From assembly GCA_934215405.1 (NCBI GenBank), contig CAKPZU010000068.1, forward strand, positions 1 through 10,792: a DNA stretch of 10,792 nt, given 5' to 3'. Positions within the stretch are counted from its first letter, which is position 1. Each line of letters starts with the position of its first letter. Shown here piece by piece: positions 5,808 to 10,792 of this stretch. The position numbers were made by a program, and so were the translations under genes. Under the pieces are notes generated by a model. The model searched no databases and was not told where the DNA came from. It saw nothing but the letters and a program-made list of their open reading frames with translations. Source of the DNA: an uncultured Bacilli bacterium (lineage in GTDB: Bacteria; Bacillota_I; Bacilli_A; RFN20; CAG-631).

Positions 5808-6762
5808 ATCTTTTTTCATTATTTAGCTTATCATAGGCTAAAATTATTTTACTAACAAGAGGATTTCTTACTACATCATCAACATTAAAGTGCATAAATG
5901 CTATATCGTCAATATCCTTTAAGATATCACAAGCCACAACTATTCCTGATTTTACTAAAGGCTTTAAATCAATTTGTGATTCATCACCTGTTATTACCAT
6001 TTTACTGTTATAGCCAAGCCTTGTTAAAAACATTTTCATTTGTGTTGAGGTAGTGTTTTGGGCTTCATCTAATATTACAAAGCAATCATTTAATGTCCTA
6101 CCTCTCATATAAGCAAGAGGGGCAATTTCAATAACTCCCTTTAGCATATATTTTTCAACAAGTTCTTTTCCTAATATATCATTTAAGGCATCATAAATAG
6201 GTGTTAAATATGGGTCAACCTTTTCCTTTAATTCACCTGGTAAAAATCCTAAATTTTCACCAGCCTCTACTATTGGTCTTGTTAAAATTATTTTATCAAT
6301 TTTTTTTAGCTTTAGCATATTGACGCCATAAGCAACCGCTAAGTAAGTCTTACCAGTGCCAGCAGAGCCAGTTGCAAATACAATAGTATTATTTTCAAGC
6401 TTATTAAAATACATTTCTTGTGAATAATTTTTAGGTCTAATTATCTTTCCATTATAGGTTGTTACAAATTTAATATTTTCATTAAATTCCTTTTTATTAA
6501 AAATATTATTAATAATCAATGTAACATCCTTTTCAGCTAATTCTTCATTATTAATAACCTTATCTATTATTGTTTCAAAGCATTTTTTTATTAAAGAATA
6601 ATTATTTAATGTTGCTTTTATTAAAATATTAATACCATTAGCAAAAATCTCACAATTGAATTCTTTTTCAATTTTTTTAATATTAATATCATTAAAACCA
6701 TAGACCTTTTTAATTTGCTCTATATCTAGATTATAATCATTTAAAGAAAATTTATATTCCAT
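5806..6762 (-). CDS. phoH: PhoH family ATPase
   Basis: Cytoplasmic P-loop NTPase of the PhoH family, 318 residues, the same size as the Bacillus protein. An N-terminal KH-like part (about 1-100) is followed by the ATPase domain with Walker A GSAGTGKT at 132-139, Walker B CFVILDEAQNTT (DEAQ at 232-235) and the sensor-like TGDESQID at 258-265. Its exact role is not settled; an RNA-related function is usually proposed from the KH-like fold and its frequent neighbour ybeY, an endoribonuclease, which is not next to it here. ATG 6762 has AAGGAG (6774-6769) lying inside the end of yqfD, with only three bases between the yqfD stop and the start, so the genes are cotranscribed. A weak terminator follows. 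Confidence 0.96.
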   Translation of the reverse strand: MEYKFSLNDYNLDIEQIKKVYGFNDINIKKIEKEFNCEIFANGINILIKATLNNYSLIKKCFETIIDKVINNEELAEKDVTLIINNIFNKKEFNENIKFVTTYNGKIIRPKNYSQEMYFNKLENNTIVFATGSAGTGKTYLAVAYGVNMLKLKKIDKIILTRPIVEAGENLGFLPGELKEKVDPYLTPIYDALNDILGKELVEKYMLKGVIEIAPLAYMRGRTLNDCFVILDEAQNTTSTQMKMFLTRLGYNSKMVITGDESQIDLKPLVKSGIVVACDILKDIDDIAFMHFNVDDVVRNPLVSKIILAYDKLNNEKR

Positions 6763-6765
6763 TAA

Positions 6766-7701
6766 TTACTCCTTTGCAATATTTTCAACGCAAGTAAAAT
6801 GAACCTTAATATACATCACATTACTTTCTTTCTTTAATTGTAGCACATTTTCTGAATAAATATATTCATTTTTAGTAAAATTGCTACAAATATTACTTTT
6901 AACAGCTAACATGGCATTTGCTAGTATTTCTGCTTCACTTTCATTTGCTAATATTTGCTGCTTAATCTCACAATAATACCATGTATAAGCATATACGCAT
7001 CCATAGGTTCCTATATATACATCCTTATTATAGTCAGATGTTACAACGTCTTTAACTAATAAATCTCCCTTTTTAACATAATCATTAATATCAACAACCT
7101 TTACTCCAGATAATATATCAAATGATTTTATTAAGCCATCGCGTGAAGCATATAATGAGCCCTTTAAATGTGTTTTATCATTTTCCTTACGCTTTTTTTT
7201 GAAGGAAACATTTATTTTACAGCCACTTTTTTCAATTGATAAATATTCTATAGTATCATAATTATTATAAAGTATTTTTTTACTTACATTACTTAATTCA
7301 TCTATCGATAAAGCTTTTGCTCCTATATAAATATTATTACTATTTAATTGCTCATTTATAAAATTATTTAAAGATGGAGCATTAGAATAAATATTTATGC
7401 TCCAAATATAGGTTGTCAAATTATAATAAAATAAGCAAGAAATAATTAAAGCAATTATTGTTGTTTTATATTTTAATAGATTAAATAATGATGCAAATAA
7501 GCCAACTGATTTTACAATTTCAATATTATTATATTGCTTTAATAATATCTTTTTAGATGATAATGGAGCATAAAATGTATATGTGTATTCAAATACTTTT
7601 TTTATATTATAGGCTTTAATGTTTAATTCCTTTAATTGATTTAAAAAATTAGTGATATCAAAAACTCTTATTTTATATAAATGTAGGCCTTTAATCATCA
7701 T
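6766..7701 (-). CDS. yqfD: Sporulation protein YqfD (compact form)
   Basis: Membrane protein needed in spore formation in Bacillus, where yqfCD belongs to the sigma-E regulon; its mechanism is unknown. A cytoplasmic N-terminal domain of about 80 residues is followed by one hydrophobic segment (YKTTIIALIISCLFYYNLTT) and an external C-terminal part. Family marks are the aromatic WSINI after the membrane helix, VKKGDLLV, the ETWY-like YTWYYCE and the ending CVENIAKE. At about 311 residues it is shorter than the roughly 400 of Bacillus YqfD; the loss appears to lie after the YTWY segment. The frame extends to a TTG at 7710, but two adjacent ATGs (7701, 7698) are more likely starts; they overlap the yqfC stop, so coupling is expected. 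Confidence 0.87.
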   Translation of the reverse strand: MMIKGLHLYKIRVFDITNFLNQLKELNIKAYNIKKVFEYTYTFYAPLSSKKILLKQYNNIEIVKSVGLFASLFNLLKYKTTIIALIISCLFYYNLTTYIWSINIYSNAPSLNNFINEQLNSNNIYIGAKALSIDELSNVSKKILYNNYDTIEYLSIEKSGCKINVSFKKKRKENDKTHLKGSLYASRDGLIKSFDILSGVKVVDINDYVKKGDLLVKDVVTSDYNKDVYIGTYGCVYAYTWYYCEIKQQILANESEAEILANAMLAVKSNICSNFTKNEYIYSENVLQLKKESNVMYIKVHFTCVENIAKE

Positions 7702-7888
7702 AAAACTCAATATTAGTTATATTCCCTTTAATATTTATTTCTTCTTTTTCAAAATAATTAATGATTAAATCCTTACCCTTTATTTTTATTTTTTTATTAA
7801 AAAGTAAAATACTAATTTCATAATCATTAACACTCAAAAGCTTTTGATATTTTTGTATTTTAACAATATTCTTAAATATATAAATCAA
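7691..7888 (-). CDS. yqfC: Sporulation protein YqfC (short form)
   Basis: Small protein of 65 residues in the yqfC position, immediately before and overlapping yqfD. The middle and C-terminal part (YEISILLFNKKIKIKGKDLI, then EEINIKGNITNIEFYDD) fits the YqfC beta-rich pattern with IKGK.L and EEI..KG.I..IEF. Bacillus YqfC is about 90 residues; the N-terminal part is shorter here. The start is TTG at 7888: there is no in-frame ATG anywhere in the gene, and GGTGA (7898-7894) sits five bases upstream as a good Shine-Dalgarno. The role in sporulation is known genetically for Bacillus, but no biochemical activity is assigned. It follows rpsU after a terminator and a sigma-E-like promoter. Confidence 0.75.
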   Translation of the reverse strand: MIYIFKNIVKIQKYQKLLSVNDYEISILLFNKKIKIKGKDLIINYFEKEEINIKGNITNIEFYDD

Positions 7889-7903
7889 TTATATCACCGT
7901 TTA

Positions 7904-7932
7904 ATAGTATGATAAAAAGTTTAAAAAAAGAC
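7904..7932 (-). promoter_or_regulatory. Candidate sporulation sigma-E promoter for yqfC-yqfD-phoH
   Basis: Minus strand GTCTTTTT (7932-7925), 13-base spacer, CATACTAT (7911-7904). Compared with the Bacillus sigma-E pattern GTCATATT-N13/14-CATACAAT this matches 6 of 8 and 7 of 8. The yqfC operon is sigma-E dependent in Bacillus. The start point would fall close to the Shine-Dalgarno, which weakens the case. Confidence 0.4.
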
Positions 7933-7952
7933 TCATTTTACATAGAGCCTTT
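7923..7952 (-). terminator. Intrinsic terminator after rpsU
   Basis: Minus strand AAAGGCTC (7952-7945) pairs with GAGTCTTT (7934-7927) through one G-T, around a 10-base loop, and the T run continues to 7923. It begins six bases after the rpsU stop and would separate rpsU from yqfC. Confidence 0.7.
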
Positions 7953-7958
7953 AATTTA

Positions 7959-8144
7959 TTAATATGATTTTGATTTGCTATTACGACGAGCATTTTCAGA
8001 TTTTAATTTTCTCTTAAGACCTGGTTTTAAGTAGAATTCTCTTTTGCGTGCTTCAGCTAGAGTTCCAGCTTTAGATACTTGTCTTTTAAATCTACGTAAT
8101 GCATCATCTAAAGATTCGTTTTCACGTACAACAGTCTTTGGCAT
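7959..8144 (-). CDS. rpsU: Ribosomal protein bS21
   Basis: Small basic protein of the 30S subunit, near the 3' end of 16S rRNA and involved in initiation. The 61-residue sequence MPKTVVRENESLDDALRRFK followed by RQVSKAGTLAEARKREFYLK is an unmistakable S21, with the usual basic tail. The start is ATG 8144: AGGGGTG lies about six bases upstream, and an in-frame GTG at 8153 falls inside that site, so the longer 64-residue reading is unlikely. It has its own strong promoter and terminator. The position between mtaB and yqfC agrees with the Bacillus order, but yqeY, which follows rpsU there, is absent. Confidence 0.98.
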   Translation of the reverse strand: MPKTVVRENESLDDALRRFKRQVSKAGTLAEARKREFYLKPGLKRKLKSENARRNSKSKSY

Positions 8145-8185
8145 AATTTTCACCCCTTTTGAAGCAATGTTTGCTACCGTGCTTT

Positions 8186-8214
8186 ATTATATAAAAGATG
8201 AAAATATTTTTCAA
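8186..8214 (-). promoter_or_regulatory. Near-consensus sigma-A promoter for rpsU
   Basis: Minus strand TTGAAA (8214-8209), 17-base spacer, TATAAT (8191-8186). Transcription would start near 8179, leaving a leader of about 35 bases. In the leader AGCAA/TTGCT (minus strand 8175-8171 and 8167-8163) can form a small hairpin with a 3-base loop just before the Shine-Dalgarno. Confidence 0.85.
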
Positions 8215-8269
8215 GATTATTTTTAAAAAATTTGTCATTTTTTTACTATATATTTCATATATATTACAT

Positions 8270-8965
8270 CTAGTCTTTTTTATTATTCATATTTATCATT
8301 TTAATCGTGAATTTATTAAGATGAATATAATATAAAAGATGGTTTTTTATGTTTATATTATACTTAGTAACATAAATAGTAACTTTAAGCTTACTATTAT
8401 TAGCAATTAAGTTGTCTGCAAGTATTTTTGCACTATCAAAGATTATCTTGTCCTTTAATTTGTTTTTTATTAAGCCATAGTGTGTACAGCCAAAAAAGAT
8501 TTTTTTATATTTTTCTAGTTTATTTAATTCATTATTTATCTTAATAGGCTTATTACCTTCAATATAATTAACCAACTCACTAGAAATTGAATTATTTGTT
8601 TTATAAATATTACTTTTAATTGTAAAAGTAGTAGCCATTAAAATTGAATTATTATCAAATTCCTTCCTAATTATTTCTTTAAAGCAATTTATTGGCGTTA
8701 TTACAGCAATATTATGCTTAACAGCTATAACAGATAAAGTATTACAAGCAAGAATTATTTCATTACAGCCCTTTTTCTTTAAAAATTCTATATTATTTAT
8801 TAACCTATCATATAATATCTTTTCATTTTTATTTCCATAGGGATTAAAATTATAATCAAGTAATAAATAATAGGTGCTATATTTTTTATTACTAATTAAG
8901 TAATTTAAAAAAGATATAGCACCTAGTCCACTATCAATTATTCCAATTTTAATAACAATCACCAA
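8270..8965 (-). CDS. murI: Glutamate racemase, compact
   Basis: Interconverts L- and D-glutamate to supply D-Glu for peptidoglycan; cofactor-independent, two-cysteine mechanism. Both catalytic cysteines are present: ACNT (C74) and GCTHYGLI (C160; the usual Pro of GCTHYPLL is Gly). The N-terminal IGIIDSGLGA and the PYGNKN segment are also family signatures. At no more than 231 residues it is shorter than the usual 260-270; the two cysteines are about 86 residues apart instead of about 110. The start is unclear. TTG 8965 and GTG 8962 have no Shine-Dalgarno, while GGTGAT (8963-8958) would suit an ATT at 8953 giving MKIGIIDSG, the normal family N-terminus. It follows the 111-residue gene by 18 bases. 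No convincing terminator is seen after it. Confidence 0.88.
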   Translation of the reverse strand: MVIVIKIGIIDSGLGAISFLNYLISNKKYSTYYLLLDYNFNPYGNKNEKILYDRLINNIEFLKKKGCNEIILACNTLSVIAVKHNIAVITPINCFKEIIRKEFDNNSILMATTFTIKSNIYKTNNSISSELVNYIEGNKPIKINNELNKLEKYKKIFFGCTHYGLIKNKLKDKIIFDSAKILADNLIANNSKLKVTIYVTKYNINIKNHLLYYIHLNKFTIKMINMNNKKD

Positions 8966-8983
8966 TTAAATATATGATTGCTA

Positions 8984-9319
8984 TTATACTTTTATATTCA
9001 TTTTAGCCTTTAAATCATTTTGTAGTTCTTCACTAAATTCATTTAAATCAGTAAATGAAATTACTTTAGTATGCAAAAGCTCAAGTAAATTATCAAATAG
9101 CTTAGATTTTGAATTTTCAATAACCACGCCGATTTTCTTAGAGTCTTTATTTATTTTTTTAAATAATGTCCAAAAATTAGATGAAGCATTCTCATTTCTT
9201 TTTAAAATGTTAATATAGCCTTCATTTAGCTTTTTCATATATTCTTCTTGCCAAGAGACAATTTTTACATTAAATAGCTTCCAATCACTTTCTTTTGGCA
9301 TACAATGATGAAGAATCAT
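8984..9319 (-). CDS. Conserved hypothetical protein of about 111 residues
   Basis: No function recognised. The protein is small, soluble and mostly helical, with charged helices such as WQEEYMKKLNEGYINILK and NFWTLFKKINKDSKKIGV, and an acidic stretch DLNEFSEELQNDLK near the C-terminus. It has no membrane segment, signal peptide or metal site. I recall similar short proteins of about 110-120 residues (W..F...I..WQE.YM.KL...Y and ISF.DL.EFS..L) in Clostridia and lactobacilli, sometimes labelled multidrug transporter without support; this label does not fit a soluble protein. ATG 9319 shares one base with the deoC stop (TAATG), and AAGGTGAG lies five bases upstream inside deoC, so it is translated as part of the deoC unit. 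Confidence 0.75.
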   Translation of the reverse strand: MILHHCMPKESDWKLFNVKIVSWQEEYMKKLNEGYINILKRNENASSNFWTLFKKINKDSKKIGVVIENSKSKLFDNLLELLHTKVISFTDLNEFSEELQNDLKAKMNIKV

Positions 9320-9969
9320 TAATGCTCACCTTCCATAATTTTTACACCAGATGATGTACCAAGACGGCTAGCACCACATTCATTAACCATTTTTAAAGCA
9401 TCATCATAATTTCTAACGCCACCAGCTGCTTTTACCTTACAAACACCTTTAACTGTATCTGACATTAATTTTACATCTTCAAATGTAGCACCTGATGTTG
9501 AAAAGCCTGTTGAAGTTTTAACATAATCAACCTTTACTTCCATACATATTTTACATACTTCAACTATTTCTTCCTTAGTAAGTAAGCAATTTTCAAAAAT
9601 AACTTTTACTAAGGTATTATTAGCAGCATCCTTTACAGCTTTAATATCACTTTTTACTAAATCAAAGTTTTTATCCTTAACAGCGCCAATGTTAATAACC
9701 ATATCAACCTCATCAGCTCCATTTAAAATAGCATCCTTTGTTTCAAAGGCTTTTGTAGCTGAAGTATTAGCCCCTAAAGGAAAGCCAATAACTGTACATA
9801 CCTTAACAGTACTGCCCTTTAAAGCTTCCTTACATAATTTAATATGTGTTGGGTTAACACAAACACTTGCAAAATCATATTTTTTAGCTTCCTCACAAAG
9901 CTTTAAAATAGCTTCTTTTGTAGCATCTGCTTTTAATAATGTGTGATCAATATATTTATTTAGTTTCAT
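9319..9969 (-). CDS. deoC: Deoxyribose-phosphate aldolase
   Basis: Cytoplasmic class I aldolase that splits 2-deoxyribose 5-phosphate into glyceraldehyde 3-phosphate and acetaldehyde in deoxynucleoside salvage. The 216 residues cover the whole short-form TIM barrel: KYIDHTLLKADAT at the N-terminus, GADEVDMVINIG with the catalytic Asp at 89, the Schiff-base lysine in VDYVKTSTGFS (K151) and the second lysine in VKAAGGVR (K180). The phosphate-binding end RLGTSSGV is present. ATG 9969 lies two bases after the mtaB stop and has GGAGGA six bases upstream, inside mtaB, so the two are cotranscribed. Other deo salvage genes are not in view. A deoC copy between mtaB and rpsU is not part of the Bacillus arrangement. 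Confidence 0.97.
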   Translation of the reverse strand: MKLNKYIDHTLLKADATKEAILKLCEEAKKYDFASVCVNPTHIKLCKEALKGSTVKVCTVIGFPLGANTSATKAFETKDAILNGADEVDMVINIGAVKDKNFDLVKSDIKAVKDAANNTLVKVIFENCLLTKEEIVEVCKICMEVKVDYVKTSTGFSTSGATFEDVKLMSDTVKGVCKVKAAGGVRNYDDALKMVNECGASRLGTSSGVKIMEGEH

Positions 9970-9971
9970 AT

Positions 9972-10792
9972 TTATTCCTCCATGTTTCCTATTACATATG
10001 AATCATATACTTCTTTAATAACTACATTTATTATACTATTTCTTTCTATATTTTGTATACTTTCTATTTTAACTTTAATAAAATTAGTTGTGTGTCCTAC
10101 ATAATAATCATTTTCTTTTTCTTCTATTAAAACGCTTACTACTTTATTTAAGAATTTTTTATTATATTCATATCCTAATTTATTTGATAAACTAATTAAT
10201 TCATTGCATCTTTCCTTTTTAATATTTCCATTTATTTGATTTTTCATCTTAGATGCAACAGTTCCCTTACGAGATGAAAAAGGAAATACATGAATTTTAC
10301 TATAGCCAATTTCCTTTGATGTTTTAATTGTTTCCATAAAATCCTCTTCAGTTTCATTAGGAAAGCCAACAATTATATCTGTTGAAATAGCAATATCCTT
10401 AACTTTATTTTGAATGTTTTTAACATTATTAATATAGGTTTGTAAATCATATTTTCTATTCATTAGCTTTAAAATATGATCACTTCCGGCTTGAAGAGGA
10501 ATATGTAAATGCTTAGCTAGCTTATCATCATTAATAAGCATATTAATTAAATCATCATCTATTTCACTTTCTTCAATGCTTGATATTCTAAGCCTATATA
10601 AGCCATCAAGGGCTAATAAATCTCTTACTAAATTAGAAAAGGTGTAATTAGATAAATCCTTACCATAGCTACCTGTATGAATTCCAGTTAAAACAATTTC
10701 CTTATAGCCCATTTTTATTAAATGCTTTGCCTCATTTATAACCTCATCCTTATTTCTTGATTTTATTACACCTCTAACATAAGGGATAATAC
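9972..10792 (-). CDS. mtaB: tRNA t6A37 methylthiotransferase MtaB (5' end cut by window edge)
   Basis: Radical SAM enzyme that converts t6A37 to ms2t6A37 in ANN-decoding tRNAs. About 273 C-terminal residues are present. The first readable residues IIPYVRGVIKSRNKDEV directly follow the cluster cysteine of the family signature C...C..C; the two leftover bases at the edge (GT) fit the end of a TGT codon. The radical SAM barrel continues with GYKEIVLTGIHTGSYGKDL, HIPLQAGSDHILKLMNRKY and TDIIVGFPNETEEDF. The last 60 residues form a TRAM domain. GIHTGSYG fits MtaB better than MiaB, and the position upstream of rpsU is that of Bacillus yqeV (mtaB). The N-terminal domain and two cluster cysteines are outside the window. 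Confidence 0.93.
   Translation of the reverse strand, partial: IIPYVRGVIKSRNKDEVINEAKHLIKMGYKEIVLTGIHTGSYGKDLSNYTFSNLVRDLLALDGLYRLRISSIEESEIDDDLINMLINDDKLAKHLHIPLQAGSDHILKLMNRKYDLQTYINNVKNIQNKVKDIAISTDIIVGFPNETEEDFMETIKTSKEIGYSKIHVFPFSSRKGTVASKMKNQINGNIKKERCNELISLSNKLGYEYNKKFLNKVVSVLIEEKENDYYVGHTTNFIKVKIESIQNIERNSIINVVIKEVYDSYVIGNMEE

Noticed and set aside
8216..8269. Terminator between murI and the rpsU promoter
   Set aside because: Only A-T pairing such as TATAT/ATATA and an A-run/T-run fold are possible, with no stable stem before a T run.

Overview
The window is strongly AT-rich chromosomal DNA that uses the standard genetic code: Trp is TGG in glnS, and TGA serves as a stop. The gene content points to a low-GC, endospore-forming Firmicute. 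The run rpsU, yqfC, yqfD, phoH, with mtaB just upstream, matches the conserved Bacillus-type locus, and yqfC, yqfD and a GerM-like protein are sporulation genes. The small, compact proteins and the presence of glnS would suit an Erysipelotrichales-like or uncultured gut Bacilli lineage, but that placement is inference.

Layout. Bases 1-1295 (minus) hold a two-gene unit: a Sel1-repeat protein followed, with an 8-base overlap, by an acyl-ACP thioesterase that runs off the left edge. Bases 1305-2930 are an accessory strip on the plus strand. It contains the remains of an AlbA_2-type DNA-binding/ATP-binding protein behind an intact promoter and repeat array, then a MntA-HepT type (MNT/HEPN) toxin-antitoxin pair whose antitoxin carries an N-terminal XRE helix-turn-helix. 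Both TA genes and the AlbA_2 remnant are broken at short homopolymers (T7, C5, A7). Back-to-back terminators separate this strip from the core genes.

Bases 2972-10792 are all minus strand. Read in the direction of transcription the order is mtaB (partial), deoC, an unnamed 111-residue protein, a compact murI, then rpsU with a near-consensus promoter and its own terminator, then yqfC-yqfD-phoH (tightly overlapped; a sigma-E-like promoter lies just before yqfC), then glnS and gerM, each followed by a terminator.

How the genes work together. mtaB (tRNA modification), rpsU (ribosome) and glnS (tRNA charging) serve translation. deoC salvages deoxyribose phosphate and murI supplies D-glutamate for peptidoglycan. 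yqfC, yqfD and gerM belong to spore formation. The most interesting part is the decayed defence/TA strip at 1400-2810, where three ORFs within about 1 kb carry homopolymer frame breaks while every core gene is open.
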